A stretch of 60,118 nt of DNA from Aquabacterium sp. (GCF_016234775.1 NZ_JACRAH010000032.1:1-60118), one strand, 5' to 3'; positions 1 through 9,651 are shown, numbered from the stretch's first letter. The notes: a model not told the origin generated them from the sequence alone. Numbers and translations: made by a program.

Positions 1-13
1 AAAGGAGCAGAAC

Positions 14-217
14 ATGCCCAAAATGAAGACCAAGAGCAGTGCGAAGAAGCGTTTTCGCGTTCGCCCGGGTGGTACCGTCAAGCGCGGTCAAGCCTTCAAG
101 CGTCACATCCTGACCAAGAAGACCACGAAGAACAAGCGTCAGCTCCGCGGCGCTGTGAACGTGCATGAGACCAACATGGGCCACATGGCTCAAATGTTGC
201 CTTTCGCTGGCCTGTAA
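14..217 (+). CDS. rpmI: 50S ribosomal protein L35
   Basis: This is a 67-residue, strongly basic protein matching the whole length of bacterial L35, with a Lys/Arg-rich N-terminal half ([14 protein letters not shown]) and the typical C-terminal LPFAGL ending. L35 is a small protein of the large ribosomal subunit. A good ribosome binding site (AAAGGAG) lies just upstream of the ATG at the window edge. The gene is followed 68 bases later by rplT, the usual partner. In many bacteria infC precedes this pair, and it probably lies just outside the window. Confidence 0.97.
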   Translation: MPKMKTKSSAKKRFRVRPGGTVKRGQAFKRHILTKKTTKNKRQLRGAVNVHETNMGHMAQMLPFAGL

Positions 218-285
218 GCGCATCGCTTCAGAGCTAACGAAACGTCTCGATCTGGTTTTAGATATTTACGCCGAAGGAGTAATCC

Positions 286-645
286 ATGCCTCGCGTCAAA
301 CGTGGTGTAACAGCCCGCGCTCGTCATAAGAAAGTTCTCGCCCTGGCCAAGGGTTTCCGTGGTCGCCGCAAGAACGTATACCGCATCGCCAAACAAGCCG
401 TCATGAAGGCAGGTCAATATGCCTACCGTGACCGCCGTGCCAAGAAGCGTGAATTCCGCCGTCTGTGGATTGCACGTATCAACGCCGGTAGCCGCGCATT
501 GGGCCTGACCTACAGCAAGTTCATTGCTGGCATCAAGAAGGCTTCGATCGAAATCGATCGCAAGGTGCTGGCTGACATGGCTGTCAACGATCCTGCTGCT
601 TTTGCCAGCATCGTTGAAAAGGCCAAGGCTCAACTGGCTGCTTGA
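286..645 (+). CDS. rplT: 50S ribosomal protein L20
   Basis: This 119-residue basic protein is full length for L20, which binds 23S rRNA early in large-subunit assembly and in several bacteria represses its own operon. The N-terminal [16 protein letters not shown] and the internal [11 protein letters not shown] segment are hallmarks of the family. The start is supported by AAGGAG eight bases upstream of the ATG. It follows rpmI and is closed by a strong intrinsic terminator before pheS. Confidence 0.97.
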   Translation: MPRVKRGVTARARHKKVLALAKGFRGRRKNVYRIAKQAVMKAGQYAYRDRRAKKREFRRLWIARINAGSRALGLTYSKFIAGIKKASIEIDRKVLADMAVNDPAAFASIVEKAKAQLAA

Positions 646-702
646 TCGTTATCGAGCAGACAGCTCGCAAGATGCTGCGCCGGTCGTCAGGCCGGTGAAC
701 TA

Positions 703-730
703 AAGGCCAACATCGCGTTGGCCTTTTTTT
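703..730 (+). terminator. Intrinsic terminator between rplT and pheS
   Basis: An AAGGCCAAC arm and a GTTGGCCTT arm form a tight hairpin with a five-base loop, followed directly by a run of T. It ends the rpmI-rplT transcript only about 14 bases before the pheS start. It could act as an attenuator for pheST, but no Phe-rich leader peptide is visible upstream, so simple termination is the safer reading. Confidence 0.85.
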
Positions 731-743
731 TCGACAAAAGACC

Positions 744-1793
744 ATGACCGACACCCACAGCGATCTCCAGGCGCTGGTGCAATCTGCCCAAGAGGCATTT
801 GCCGCCACAGCCACGCCCGCCGACCTCGAAAACGCCAAGGCCCGTTTCCTGGGCAAGTCTGGCAGCGTGACCGAATTGCTCAAAGGCATGGGCGCGCTCA
901 GCCCTGAAGAAAAGAAAACCCGTGGTGCCGCCATCAACCAGGCCAAGCAGCAGGTAGAGGCGGCGCTGAATGCGCGTCGTCAGGAGTTGGCGGATGCCGA
1001 GTTGGCAGCGCAATTGCGTGCGGAATCGCTGGATGTGACCTTGCCTGGTCGCCGCCGTGGCGAGGGCGGTCTGCACCCGGTGTCGCTCAGCATCGAGCGC
1101 ATCGAAGGCATTTTCGGTTCGATGGGTTTTGCCGTGGCCGATGGTCCGGAAATCGAAGCCGACTGGTTCAATTTCACTGCACTGAACACGCCGGAAGACC
1201 ATCCTGCGCGATCGATGCACGACACCTTTTACGTGGAAGGTGGTCACCTGCTGCGCACGCACACCAGCCCGATGCAGGTGCGTTACGCCGTGCAGCATGT
1301 GAAGCAACACGCTGAAGCCATCGCCAAGGGCGAGCGCATGCCCGAGATCCGTGTGATCGCGCCGGGCCGTACCTACCGTGTGGACAGCGATGCCACGCAC
1401 TCGCCCATGTTTCACCAGTGCGAAGGCCTGTGGATTGGCGAGAGTGTCAGCTTCACCGACTTGAAGGCCGTGCTGGGTGATTTCTTCAGCACCTTCTTTG
1501 AGACCGACGAGCTGGACATTCGCTTCCGTCCGTCCTTCTTCCCGTTCACGGAGCCATCGGCTGAAGTGGACATCGCTTTTGCCTCCGGCCCACTCAAGGG
1601 CCGCTGGTTGGAAGTAGGTGGAGCAGGGCAGGTGCACCCGAACGTGGTGCGCAACTTTGGTCTGGATCCAGAGCACTACATCGGCTTTGCCTTTGGCCTG
1701 GGGCCGGATCGCCTGACCATGCTGCGCTACGGCGTGAACGATCTTCGCCTGTTCTACGAAGGCGATCTGCGTTTCCTGCAGCAATTCCAGTAA
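744..1793 (+). CDS. pheS: Phenylalanine--tRNA ligase alpha subunit
   Basis: This 349-residue protein is the catalytic alpha subunit of the alpha2-beta2 phenylalanyl-tRNA synthetase, which charges tRNA-Phe. Residues 1 to about 90 form the Ala/Glu/Lys-rich helical arm that contacts tRNA. The class II catalytic core follows, with the motif 2 region around [10 protein letters not shown] and motif 3 in [20 protein letters not shown] near the C terminus. The beta subunit gene pheT is not directly next to it: an alcohol dehydrogenase gene of about 1 kb sits between them, which is unusual because the two subunit genes are normally adjacent. Confidence 0.96.
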   Translation: MTDTHSDLQALVQSAQEAFAATATPADLENAKARFLGKSGSVTELLKGMGALSPEEKKTRGAAINQAKQQVEAALNARRQELADAELAAQLRAESLDVTLPGRRRGEGGLHPVSLSIERIEGIFGSMGFAVADGPEIEADWFNFTALNTPEDHPARSMHDTFYVEGGHLLRTHTSPMQVRYAVQHVKQHAEAIAKGERMPEIRVIAPGRTYRVDSDATHSPMFHQCEGLWIGESVSFTDLKAVLGDFFSTFFETDELDIRFRPSFFPFTEPSAEVDIAFASGPLKGRWLEVGGAGQVHPNVVRNFGLDPEHYIGFAFGLGPDRLTMLRYGVNDLRLFYEGDLRFLQQFQ

Positions 1794-1867
1794 AGGCAGG
1801 GGCCGCAAGGCCTTTGCCGTTTGTGTGATGCTTTGAGCCCCGCTACACCTGCCTAAGGATCTCTGCC

Positions 1868-2911
1868 ATGACCACGACTTCCGCTACCACCATCCGTGCC
1901 TGGGCTGCGCAAGAGGCTTCCAAGCCGCTTGTGGCAACCTCGTATGAGCCAGGTCCCCTAGGCGCGGAAGAGGTGGAGGTCAAGGTCGAGCATTGCGGCC
2001 TGTGCCACTCCGACTTGTCCTTGATCGACAACGAATGGGGCTTCTCGGGCTACCCGATCATTGGTGGCCACGAGGTGGTCGGCACGGTCGTCGCGCTGGG
2101 CAGCAATACCAAGGGCTTGAAGCTGGGCCAGCGTGTGGGCATTGGCTGGATGGCCGCAAGCTGCATGTCCTGCAAAAGCTGCCTGGGTGGTGAGCCGCAA
2201 CTGTGCCGGGCCGGTGTGCCGACCATCGTCGGTCACAACGGTGGCTTTGCCGAACGTGTGCGTGCGCACTGGCTGTGGACTTGCCCTATTCCTGAGAAGC
2301 TGGATCCGTCCAAGGCTGGTCCCTTGCTGTGTGGCGGCATCACGGTGTTCTCGCCTTTCCTGAACTTCGGCATCAAGCCGACGCACCGCGTTGGCGTGGT
2401 GGGCATTGGGGGGCTGGGGCATTTGGCGCTCAAGTTCGCGCGCGCCTGGGGCTGCGAGGTTACAGCCTTCACGTCCAGCGAGTCCAAGCGTGATGAGGCC
2501 TTGCAACTGGGGGCACACAACGTGGTCTCCAGCGTGGATGCCAAGTCCATGAAGCAGGTGGCCGGCAAGCTGGATATGGTGCTGGTCACCGTCAACGTCA
2601 TGCTGAACTGGAAGGCGCTGATGAGCACGCTGGCGCCCAATGGCCGCCTGCACATCGTGGGCATCCTGCCTCAGCCGATGGAGGTGGAAGCCTTCCCGCT
2701 GATCGGTGGCCAACGCAGTGTGTCGGGCTCGCCAACGGGCTCGCGCCAGGACATCGACACCATGCTCGACTTTGCCGCACGCCATGGCATCGAGCCTCAA
2801 ACCGAACATTTCCCGATGAGCCGCATCAACGATGCGCTGGAGCACCTGCGCGCGGGTAAGGCCCGTTATCGCGTGGTGCTGGACGCGGATTACCCGTCCG
2901 AGCTCATCTGA
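1868..2911 (+). CDS. Zinc-dependent NAD(P) alcohol dehydrogenase, CAD/YahK-like
   Basis: This 347-residue medium-chain dehydrogenase/reductase should oxidise alcohols or reduce aldehydes with NAD(P). Catalytic zinc ligands are visible in GLCHSD, in GGHEVVG and in the later LLCGG segment. The four structural-zinc cysteines lie in CMSCKSCLGGEPQLC. The Rossmann fold glycines are in GIGGLGHLALKFA. The overall layout fits the YahK/cinnamyl-alcohol-dehydrogenase branch. The start ATG at 1868 follows AAGGATC. Gaps to pheS (74 bases) and pheT (36 bases) are short and I see no terminator, so it is probably co-transcribed with pheT. The substrate cannot be read from sequence. Its place inside pheST suggests insertion of a metabolic gene into a core operon. 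Confidence 0.9.
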   Translation: MTTTSATTIRAWAAQEASKPLVATSYEPGPLGAEEVEVKVEHCGLCHSDLSLIDNEWGFSGYPIIGGHEVVGTVVALGSNTKGLKLGQRVGIGWMAASCMSCKSCLGGEPQLCRAGVPTIVGHNGGFAERVRAHWLWTCPIPEKLDPSKAGPLLCGGITVFSPFLNFGIKPTHRVGVVGIGGLGHLALKFARAWGCEVTAFTSSESKRDEALQLGAHNVVSSVDAKSMKQVAGKLDMVLVTVNVMLNWKALMSTLAPNGRLHIVGILPQPMEVEAFPLIGGQRSVSGSPTGSRQDIDTMLDFAARHGIEPQTEHFPMSRINDALEHLRAGKARYRVVLDADYPSELI

Positions 2912-2947
2912 TCGAACCAAACATACCGATTCCCAAGGATCACTGAC

Positions 2948-5377
2948 ATGCAATTCCCCGAGTCCTGGCTGCGAACCTTCTGCAACCCCGACCTGACCAC
3001 GCAGCAACTGGCCGATCTCCTGACCATGGCGGGTCTGGAAGTGGAAGAGCTGCAACCCGTTGCGCCGCCTTTCACGGGCGTGGTGGTGGGGCATGTGCTG
3101 GAAGTGGCCAAGCACCCGGACGCCGATCGTCTGAACGTGTGCAAGGTGGATGCCGGCACGGGCGCCGTGTTGCAGATCGTGTGCGGTGCGCCCAATGTGC
3201 GCCCGGGCATCAAGATCCCTTGCGCCACGGTGGGGGCCGAATTGCCGCCAGGCGCCGATGGCAAGCCGTTCAAGATCAAACTGGGCAAGCTGCGTGGCGT
3301 GGAAAGCCAGGGCATGCTGTGCTCGGCGCGCGAACTGGGTGTGTCGGAGGAGTCGAACGGCCTGCACATCCTGGCGGATGATGCACCGATTGGCCAGAAC
3401 ATCCGCGAGCACCTCAAGCTCGACGACACGCTGTTCACGCTCAAGCTCACGCCCAATCTGGCGCATTGCCTGAGCGTGGCGGGTATCGCCCGTGAAGTGG
3501 CCGCCTTGACGGGTGCCCCGCTGACCTTGCCCGCTGTGGCGCCCGTCAAGCCCGAGATCGACGCCCGCGTGAAAGTGACCGTGGAAGCGGCCGACCTGTG
3601 TGGTCGTTTTGCTGGCCGCGTGATCCGTGGTGTCAATCCGCAAGCCAGGACACCGGACTGGATGATCGAACGCCTGGCGCGTTGTGGTCAGCGTTCGGTG
3701 TCGCCGCTGGTGGACATCTCCAACTATGTGATGTTCGAGCTGGGGCAGCCTTCGCACGTGTTCGATCTGGACAAGATCCAGGGCGGGCTGGCCGTGCGCT
3801 GGGGCAAGGCCGGCGAGCGACTCAAGCTGCTCAACGGCAACACCATCACGCTGGATGAGCAGGTTGGTGTGATCGCGGACGGCAACCAGGTCGAGTCGCT
3901 GGCCGGCATCATGGGTGGCGACGCCACCGCCGTGGGCGATGACACCCGCAATGTCTACCTGGAGGCCGCGTTCTGGTGGCCCAAGGCCATTGCTGGCCGT
4001 GCTCGCCGCTACAACTTCTCGACCGATGCTTCGCACCGCTATGAACGTGGCGTGGACCCGGCGCCCACAGCCGATTACATCGAGCGCATCACCCGCCTGA
4101 TCATCGACATCTGCGGTGGCCAGGCTGGCCCGCTGGATGACCAGATCGTGCAGAAGCCCGATCGCAAGCCGGTGACGCTGCGTCTGGCGCGTGCCCAGCG
4201 TGTGATCGGCATGCCCGTGACGCTGACGGAAGTCGAGCAGGTGCTGACGCGTCTGGATCTGCCGTTCACGGCCCAGGCGAAGAAGGATGACACGCACCTG
4301 GTCGTCACCCCGCCAAGCTGGCGTTTCGACATCCAGATCGAAGAAGACCTGATCGAGGAAGTAGTGCGCGTGATCGGCTTCGACAAGCTGCCCAAGCGTG
4401 CGCCCAAGGCACCTGTGACCTCGCAAGTGCGTCCGGAAGCTCAGCGTGGCCTGTACGCCGTGCGCCGTGCCGTGGCCGCGCGTGGCTATCAGGAAGCCAT
4501 CACCTTCAGCTTCGTGGAGGAAAAGTGGGAAGCCAATTTCGCCGGCAACACCAACCCGATTCGGGTGCTCAACCCGATCGCCAGCCCGCTGGCCGTGATG
4601 CGTTCCTGCCTGATCGGCAGCCTGGTCGAGGTGCTCAAGACCAATCTCTCGCGCAAGGCCGATCGCGTGCGTATCTTCGAAGTGGGGCGTGTGTTCAAGC
4701 GTGACGCGTCCGTGCAAGACGGCGCGCAGACCGTGGCGGGCTTTGATCAGCCCGTGCGCGTGAGCGGCCTGGCTTATGGCTCGGCTGACGCGCTGCAATG
4801 GGGCACGGCTGCACGCAACGTGGATTTCTTCGACGTGAAGGGCGACGTGGAGGCCTTGCTGGCCCCGCGTCAGCCTCAGTTCGTGGCCGCCGAGCACCCC
4901 GCCTTCCATCCTGGCCGTTGCGCGCAGGTGGTGGTGGACGGCAAGGCGGTAGGCTTCGTGGGTGAGTTGCACCCCAAGTGGCGCCAGTCGTATGACCTGC
5001 CGCTGGCGCCGGTGCTGTTCGAGCTGGATGCCGACGTGCTGGTGCAGCGCGTGGTGCCTGCGTTCACCAGTGTGCCCAAGATGCAGTCCGTGTACCGTGA
5101 CCTGGCCCTGGTGGTGCAGGACAGCACGCCGCACGACGCCTTGATCGCCGCCATCACCAAGGCCCCGAGCGAGGGCCTGGTGCGTGGTGCCCGCTTGTTT
5201 GACATCTACAAGCCCAAGACGCCTGTGGCCGGCATCGCCGACAACGAGCGCAGTCTGGCCGTGCGCGTGGAACTGCGCGATGATGAGCAGACTTTGACCG
5301 ATGAGCGCATTGAAGCTGCCATGAGGGCCGTCCTGGCCTCCCTGGACAGCGGCATTGGCGCACGAGTTCGTGCCTGA
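2948..5377 (+). CDS. pheT: Phenylalanine--tRNA ligase beta subunit
   Basis: This 809-residue protein is a full-length beta subunit, which supplies tRNA recognition and editing in the heterotetrameric synthetase. The EMAP-like tRNA-binding domain starts near residue 39 ([20 protein letters not shown]). A B3/B4 editing region follows, then the B5 domain from about residue 405, the [17 protein letters not shown] segment, and a C-terminal anticodon-binding FDX-ACB domain from about residue 704. AAGGATC precedes the ATG. It is followed after 20 bases by ihfA, the usual order in proteobacteria. Confidence 0.96.
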   Translation: MQFPESWLRTFCNPDLTTQQLADLLTMAGLEVEELQPVAPPFTGVVVGHVLEVAKHPDADRLNVCKVDAGTGAVLQIVCGAPNVRPGIKIPCATVGAELPPGADGKPFKIKLGKLRGVESQGMLCSARELGVSEESNGLHILADDAPIGQNIREHLKLDDTLFTLKLTPNLAHCLSVAGIAREVAALTGAPLTLPAVAPVKPEIDARVKVTVEAADLCGRFAGRVIRGVNPQARTPDWMIERLARCGQRSVSPLVDISNYVMFELGQPSHVFDLDKIQGGLAVRWGKAGERLKLLNGNTITLDEQVGVIADGNQVESLAGIMGGDATAVGDDTRNVYLEAAFWWPKAIAGRARRYNFSTDASHRYERGVDPAPTADYIERITRLIIDICGGQAGPLDDQIVQKPDRKPVTLRLARAQRVIGMPVTLTEVEQVLTRLDLPFTAQAKKDDTHLVVTPPSWRFDIQIEEDLIEEVVRVIGFDKLPKRAPKAPVTSQVRPEAQRGLYAVRRAVAARGYQEAITFSFVEEKWEANFAGNTNPIRVLNPIASPLAVMRSCLIGSLVEVLKTNLSRKADRVRIFEVGRVFKRDASVQDGAQTVAGFDQPVRVSGLAYGSADALQWGTAARNVDFFDVKGDVEALLAPRQPQFVAAEHPAFHPGRCAQVVVDGKAVGFVGELHPKWRQSYDLPLAPVLFELDADVLVQRVVPAFTSVPKMQSVYRDLALVVQDSTPHDALIAAITKAPSEGLVRGARLFDIYKPKTPVAGIADNERSLAVRVELRDDEQTLTDERIEAAMRAVLASLDSGIGARVRA

Positions 5378-5397
5378 GGCCGGGGAGGGCCTGAGAG

Positions 5398-5757
5398 ATG
5401 AGCGAAAAAATCAGTGATCTGACGGTGTTGTTGCCCACCATCGAAACGCCAACCCTGACCAAGGCCGAGCTGGCCGACATGCTGTTTGAGCGCCTGGGCC
5501 TCAACAAGCGTGAGTCCAAGGACATGGTCGAGGCGTTTTTCGAGCTGGTCAACGACACCCTGGTGCAGGGCACCGACGTGAAGCTGTCGGGCTTTGGCAA
5601 CTTCCAGATTCGCCGTAAAGCACCGCGCCCGGGACGTAATCCCCGTACGGGCGAGGCGATTCCCATCAAGGCGCGCAATGTCGTGACCTTCCACGCCAGC
5701 CAGAAGCTCAAAGGCATGGTGCAAGGTGACATTCCATCTGGTGAAGACTTGGAGTAA
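5398..5757 (+). CDS. ihfA: Integration host factor subunit alpha
   Basis: This 119-residue HU/IHF-family protein is one half of the IHF heterodimer, which bends DNA sharply at specific sites and helps sigma-54 promoters, recombination and replication. The family signature is clear: [13 protein letters not shown] at the start of the fold, [10 protein letters not shown], then the DNA-binding beta-arm around [14 protein letters not shown] and [11 protein letters not shown]. The N-terminal extension of about 18 residues is typical of betaproteobacterial IHF-alpha. It lies directly after pheT and is followed by a weak intrinsic terminator. IHF would be expected to assist the sigma-54 promoter ahead of glnA in this same window. 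Confidence 0.95.
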   Translation: MSEKISDLTVLLPTIETPTLTKAELADMLFERLGLNKRESKDMVEAFFELVNDTLVQGTDVKLSGFGNFQIRRKAPRPGRNPRTGEAIPIKARNVVTFHASQKLKGMVQGDIPSGEDLE

Positions 5758-5771
5758 AGTCTGAAGCCTTT

Positions 5772-5803
5772 TCCCGATCTTGTTGATCTTGCTCGGGATT
5801 TTT
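5772..5803 (+). terminator. Probable intrinsic terminator after ihfA
   Basis: The arms TCCCGA and TCGGGA are separated by 15 bases and followed by five T. The stem is short, so it is probably leaky and may allow readthrough into the MerR-type gene. Confidence 0.5.
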
Positions 5804-5836
5804 ACGGAACATCGGGAAACTGATCTGTAGTCTGCG

Positions 5837-6409
5837 ATGGGATCCATGGACCGCGTCGAGGGCGTTTTGCCCCCCATTCCTGCCAAGCGCTACTTCACCA
5901 TTGGTGAGGTGAGCGAGTTGTGCCTGGTCAAGCCTTATGTGCTGCGCTACTGGGAGCAGGAGTTCGTCCAGCTCAAACCCATGAAGCGCCGCGGCAACCG
6001 CCGCTACTACCAGCATCACGAGGTGCTGCTGATTCGCCGCATCCGCGAGTTGCTGTACGAGCAGGGTTTCACTATCAGTGGTGCCCGCAATCAGCTGGCC
6101 GAGATGGGTGTGCTGGCGCCAGCGGCGGACGAACTGGATGGCGTGGTGGATGAGCCGCTGAGCCCGGCGCGCAACCATGCGGGTGGCATGCCGCCCGTGT
6201 CGGCTGGCGTGCTCAACGGTGCACACCACGGCGCGGTATCCAGCGGCTTGCTGGATGGTCGTGCGGCGCGCGCCCTGCAGGCCAGTACACCTGCCATGGC
6301 CGATGCAGCCTGGATGATGCCCGCCTTGCCTGAACTGGATAAACTGAGCCCGGACTCGGTCATGGCGCTGCGCGAAGCCTTGCTGTCGATCCGCGATCTG
6401 TTGTCTTGA
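5837..6409 (+). CDS. MerR-type transcriptional regulator next to ihfA
   Basis: This 190-residue protein has an N-terminal MerR winged helix-turn-helix (about residues 13 to 85): YFTIGEVSELCLVKPYVLRYWEQEF with RRGNRRYYQ. It is followed by a Pro/Ala/Gly-rich low-complexity region and a short helical tail. The protein is longer than minimal MerR regulators but has no recognisable effector domain. A MerR-like gene immediately after ihfA and before tRNA-Pro is a conserved arrangement in proteobacteria, where its targets are mostly unknown. ATG 5837 is chosen as the first start; ATG 5846 (MDRVEGV) is an equally good alternative. Confidence 0.9.
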   Translation: MGSMDRVEGVLPPIPAKRYFTIGEVSELCLVKPYVLRYWEQEFVQLKPMKRRGNRRYYQHHEVLLIRRIRELLYEQGFTISGARNQLAEMGVLAPAADELDGVVDEPLSPARNHAGGMPPVSAGVLNGAHHGAVSSGLLDGRAARALQASTPAMADAAWMMPALPELDKLSPDSVMALREALLSIRDLLS

Positions 6410-6452
6410 TGATAAAAAGTTTGCTTGAGCCTCAAAAATGGCAAAAAAGCCA

Positions 6453-6461
6453 TGCTATAGT
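6453..6461 (+). promoter_or_regulatory. Extended -10 promoter for tRNA-Pro
   Basis: TGCTATAGT is a good match to the extended -10 element TGnTATAAT. It lies 12 bases before the mature 5' end of the tRNA. No convincing -35 box sits at the right distance, which extended -10 promoters tolerate. The implied start site near 6468 would give a 5' leader of only a few bases. Confidence 0.55.
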
Positions 6462-6472
6462 CTAAGTCTTCG

Positions 6473-6550
<78 letters not shown>

Positions 6551-6563
6551 AAGAAGTTCACGA

Positions 6564-6598
6564 GGGTCAGTAGGAAACTACTGACCCTTTCGTGTTTT
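6564..6598 (+). terminator. Intrinsic terminator after tRNA-Pro
   Basis: A perfect 10-bp stem (GGGTCAGTAG and CTACTGACCC) with a GAAA tetraloop is followed by TTTCGTGTTTT. It should end the tRNA-Pro transcript and insulate the flavin reductase gene. Confidence 0.8.
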
Positions 6599-6658
6599 CT
6601 GGCCCCCGTTCACGCAGAGCGGCTTGGCTCGGATGAACTGAATTGTCGGAGTCCCTTC

Positions 6659-7249
6659 ATGACGAGCGCCCCTGATCAGCCTAGCCACGCCGCGCGCGTA
6701 CCTGTCGAGCTGAGCAAGGCGTATCGCCTGCTCAATCATGGGCCCACCGTGCTGGTCAGTGCGGCTCACGGCGGTCTGCGCAATGTGATGGCGGCTGCGT
6801 GGAACATGCCGCTGGATTTCAATCCGCCCAAAGTGGCCGTCGTGATCGACAAGCAGGCCTATACAAGGGTCTTGATCGAGGCTTCGGGCGAGTTTGTGCT
6901 GTCGGTGCCGCCAGTGGCCTTGACCCATCAAGTCATGGCAGCGGGAAGCCAGAGTGGCAAAGACCTGGCGCAAGACAAATTCGAGGTGTGCGGCCTGCAG
7001 GCTGCCCTCGCATCAAGTGTGGGTGCGCCCCTGGTGGAGGGCTGTGTGGCCTGGCTGGAGTGCAGGGTCTTGCCTGAGCCTGAAATGGCCCAGCGCTATG
7101 ACCTGTTTCTGGCGGAGGTGGTGGCCGCATGGGCGGATCCTTCCGTGTTCCGTGAAGGCCGGTGGCACTTTGCTCGTGACGAGCAGCGCAGCCTGCATCA
7201 CGTGGCGGGTGGCGCCTTCTTCACGACCGGTGCCCTGGTGCAGGGCTGA
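6659..7249 (+). CDS. Flavin reductase-like FMN-binding protein
   Basis: This is a 196-residue protein of the flavin-reductase-like split-barrel family (flavoredoxin branch). Residues from about 10 to 165 carry the domain, with SKAYRLLNHGPTVLVSA, the N-MPLDF-PPKVAVVID stretch and SGEFVLSVPP that usually build the FMN pocket. Such proteins reduce free flavin or use bound FMN in redox reactions; the partner cannot be deduced here. An open frame extends upstream into the tRNA, but the ATG at 6659 with GGAG nine bases before it is the sensible start. It is convergent with the MerR regulator that follows, with an 11-base gap. Confidence 0.85.
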   Translation: MTSAPDQPSHAARVPVELSKAYRLLNHGPTVLVSAAHGGLRNVMAAAWNMPLDFNPPKVAVVIDKQAYTRVLIEASGEFVLSVPPVALTHQVMAAGSQSGKDLAQDKFEVCGLQAALASSVGAPLVEGCVAWLECRVLPEPEMAQRYDLFLAEVVAAWADPSVFREGRWHFARDEQRSLHHVAGGAFFTTGALVQG

Positions 7250-7260
7250 TCGGAACCTGC

Positions 7261-8085
7261 TCAGCTGCGCTTCTTCTGTTGCTTCTGGATGGCGCGGTCA
7301 AACTCCTGCTGCAGGACCACGGGGAAGGCCGCACTGACCGAACCAATCGCCAGCGGGCGCAGCCGTTCGAACAAGCTTTTCATCGCGCCGATGACATTAG
7401 GGTCCGGGGCTAGCTTGGGGGCTGTTGCACCTTTGTCACTGGATGTCGGTTGTGGGCTGGTGATGGCCTTGAGCAGTTCCAAAAAGAGTTGCTCCACGTA
7501 GGCCTTGGCAATGGCCCTGGTGTGCTTGATCAGTTCGTCCTGCAGGTCCAGAACGGTGTCGAGAGGCACATTCAACTCGGCCAGCTGAATGCCGATGCGC
7601 TCGAGTGCCGGGCTCAACATCTCGACCTCGTCGTCCCCCACGGGGCGATACAGACCGTTGCGTGCCAGTCGTTCCTTTTGTTCAGGCGTGGCCTTCGTGT
7701 CCCAGTTGGCCGCCATCTCGTTGATGGCTTTGCGCTTGGGTGCCTCGACGGTGAAGAAGGTGGTCGAGAAGAGTTCACTGATGAGCGAGTACTCGCCCCA
7801 GGCGCCTTCAGGCGTCTTTTCCAACATGCCCTTGATGGCGTCCAGCCTGAATCCTTGCTGGCGCAAGTCCCGAATCAGCTCCAGTTTGCCCTGGTGTTCA
7901 GCGTCATACAGACCCAGTCGGCCTTGTAATCTTGGCGGAGGCATCAGGCCCGCAGTTTGGTATGCGCGGATATTGCGGACGCTGACGCCGGTTCGCGCCG
8001 AGAGTTCTTCAACGGTCATCTCGCTGCCGTCCGCGGAAGGACGGGCAGGGCGATGGCGGGAATTATTGGCAGGAACGGCAGACAT
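7261..8085 (-). CDS. MerR family transcriptional regulator
   Basis: This protein of about 274 residues has an N-terminal MerR DNA-binding domain beginning near residue 20 (MTVEELSARTGVSVRNIRAYQTAGLMPPP, then GLYDAEHQGKLELIRDLRQQGF). A long C-terminal region without a familiar ligand-binding motif follows, and the extreme C terminus is Lys/Gln-rich (QKQQKKRS). I chose the ATG at 8085 (MSAVPANN); an in-frame ATG at 8115 is possible and the frame is open further upstream. It is divergent from the chalcone-isomerase-like gene, and a GTTA-ATG-TAAC inverted repeat between them is a candidate operator. Confidence 0.85.
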   Translation of the reverse strand: MSAVPANNSRHRPARPSADGSEMTVEELSARTGVSVRNIRAYQTAGLMPPPRLQGRLGLYDAEHQGKLELIRDLRQQGFRLDAIKGMLEKTPEGAWGEYSLISELFSTTFFTVEAPKRKAINEMAANWDTKATPEQKERLARNGLYRPVGDDEVEMLSPALERIGIQLAELNVPLDTVLDLQDELIKHTRAIAKAYVEQLFLELLKAITSPQPTSSDKGATAPKLAPDPNVIGAMKSLFERLRPLAIGSVSAAFPVVLQQEFDRAIQKQQKKRS

Positions 8086-8137
8086 CGATAGTCGGATAAC
8101 GGTATTGGCCTGCATGATACCGACCCTATATTGCAGA

Positions 8138-8148
8138 GTTAATGTAAC
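8138..8148. promoter_or_regulatory. Candidate operator (GTTAATGTAAC) between divergent genes
   Basis: GTTA and TAAC form a perfect inverted repeat around a three-base centre. It lies in the AT-richer divergent region 50 to 65 bases upstream of the chosen MerR start. It could be an autoregulatory site. It is short, so chance occurrence is possible. Confidence 0.3.
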
Positions 8149-8276
8149 ATCTGTGTTGTTGCGTCGACAATGAAGTTTCTGGCGCATGTCCATCCCCGCG
8201 ATGTCGAACGGCGGGATGGGCGGGAGGGCGAGTATCGGTTCGACCTGAATGGCAGTTTTACCGTCCGATCCACGTG

Positions 8277-8867
8277 ATGAACCGTTTTCAGTCGACCATG
8301 GCAAGCCTGGTTCTGGCGTTGACCAGCCTCTGGGCCTTGCCGGCCCTTGCCGCCCTCGAAGTGGCTGGCGTGCGTTTCGATGATCAGACCAGTCTGGCCA
8401 GTCAGGCTCTGGTGCTCAATGGCGCGGGCGTGCGCGTCAAGATGATCATCAAGGTGTATGCGGTTGGCCTGTACGTGCCGCGCAAAGAGACTGCGCCTGC
8501 TGCGATCCTCAATCAGGCTGGCCCCAAGAGCATTCGCATCGTGATGCTGCGCAGTGTCTCGGGCGAGAAGCTGGCGAATGCCCTGACGGAAGGTATCGAG
8601 GACAACGTGAGTCCGGCTGACCTCCTTAGCTTGCAGCCTCGCATCGATGAGCTGGAGGCTGCGATGCGCAGTGCCGGTGAGGCGGTGAAGGGCGCGCAGA
8701 TCCAGCTGGACTACTTGCCGGGCATCGGCACCCGTGTGACCATGGGTGGCAAGCCTCTGGGCAAGGACATTGCTGGCGAGGACTTCTATCGTGCCTTGCT
8801 GAAGATCTGGCTGGGCGAGCATCCGTCTGACCGCAGCCTCAAGGGTGATCTGCTGGGGCAGTCCTGA
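8277..8867 (+). CDS. Chalcone isomerase-like periplasmic protein
   Basis: This is a 196-residue protein with a signal peptide (residues 1 to about 25, ending in LPALAAL) and a chalcone-isomerase-like domain. The family pattern is visible in VAGVRFDD, VKMIIKVYAVGLYVPRK and the SIRIVMLRSVSGEKLANALTEGI segment. Bacterial members are exported, and most have no known chalcone isomerase activity, so a fatty-acid-binding or unknown envelope role is as likely. ATG 8277 is preferred over the GTG at 8274. It is divergent from the MerR regulator and convergent with ubiE. Confidence 0.8.
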   Translation: MNRFQSTMASLVLALTSLWALPALAALEVAGVRFDDQTSLASQALVLNGAGVRVKMIIKVYAVGLYVPRKETAPAAILNQAGPKSIRIVMLRSVSGEKLANALTEGIEDNVSPADLLSLQPRIDELEAAMRSAGEAVKGAQIQLDYLPGIGTRVTMGGKPLGKDIAGEDFYRALLKIWLGEHPSDRSLKGDLLGQS

Positions 8868-8908
8868 GCGTCTGGCACAGGCGCTGCCGCTGCGATTGCA
8901 TCAGGTGT

Positions 8909-9640
8909 TCAGCACTTGATGCCCATGTGCATGGCCACGACACCGCCGGTCATGTTGTGCACGTCCACATGGCCGAAGCCGGCTTCCTTCATCATGCCCT
9001 TGAGCGTGGCCTGATCGGGGTGCATGCGGATGGATTCGGCCAGGTACTGGTAGCTGGCGGCATCGCCCGCGATGATCTGGCCCAGCTTGGGGAGGATCTT
9101 GAACGAGTACCAGTCGTAAGCCTTTTCAAGCGGCTTGGCGACCTTGGAGAACTCCAGCACCAGCAAACGGCCACCAGGCTTGAGCACGCGGCACATTTCC
9201 TTGAGGGCCAGGTCCTTGTGCGTCATGTTGCGCAGGCCGAAGGCCACGGTGACGATGTCGAATGTGCCGGTGGGGAAGGGCAGCTTTTCGGCGTCGCACA
9301 AGGTTGTGGGCAGGGCCATGCCGGCGTTGAGCAGGCGATCTCGTCCGGTGCTCAGCATGGCTTCGTTGATGTCGGTGTGCACCACCATGCCTGTGGCGCC
9401 GACACGCTTGGCGAAGGCCTCGGACAGGTCGCCCGTGCCACCAGCGATGTCGAGCACCTTGTGGCCTTCACGCACGCCGCTGGCGGCGATGGTGTAGGCC
9501 TTCCACAGGCGATGCAAACCCATCGACATCAGGTCGTTCATGATGTCGTACTTGCCGGCGACGGAGTCGAACACACCGCGAACGCGTTGTGCCTTCTGTT
9601 GCTCGTCAACCTGCTGAAAACCGAAGTGCGTGCTGCTCAT
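8909..9640 (-). CDS. ubiE: Ubiquinone/menaquinone C-methyltransferase UbiE
   Basis: This 243-residue class I SAM-dependent methyltransferase adds the C-methyl group to the demethoxy-ubiquinol (and demethylmenaquinol) ring. The family signature is complete: [18 protein letters not shown] at the start, motif [13 protein letters not shown], the [11 protein letters not shown] motif and LVLEFSK. The C-terminal MHMGIKC is typical. The frame is open upstream, but ATG 9640 ([11 protein letters not shown]) gives the normal length. It lies 11 bases downstream of the HI0933-type flavoprotein gene, so the two are probably co-transcribed. Confidence 0.95.
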   Translation of the reverse strand: MSSTHFGFQQVDEQQKAQRVRGVFDSVAGKYDIMNDLMSMGLHRLWKAYTIAASGVREGHKVLDIAGGTGDLSEAFAKRVGATGMVVHTDINEAMLSTGRDRLLNAGMALPTTLCDAEKLPFPTGTFDIVTVAFGLRNMTHKDLALKEMCRVLKPGGRLLVLEFSKVAKPLEKAYDWYSFKILPKLGQIIAGDAASYQYLAESIRMHPDQATLKGMMKEAGFGHVDVHNMTGGVVAMHMGIKC

Positions 9641-9651
9641 AGGCCGGCATC

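Noticed and set aside
703..730. PheM-type attenuator of pheST
   Set aside because: There is a terminator but no Phe-rich leader peptide; the short frame nearby encodes no phenylalanine.
1958..5134. A 1058-codon open frame on the minus strand opposite the dehydrogenase gene and pheT
   Set aside because: It is the antisense shadow of two well-supported genes in GC-rich DNA. Its translation is His/Arg/Gln-rich with no recognisable domain.
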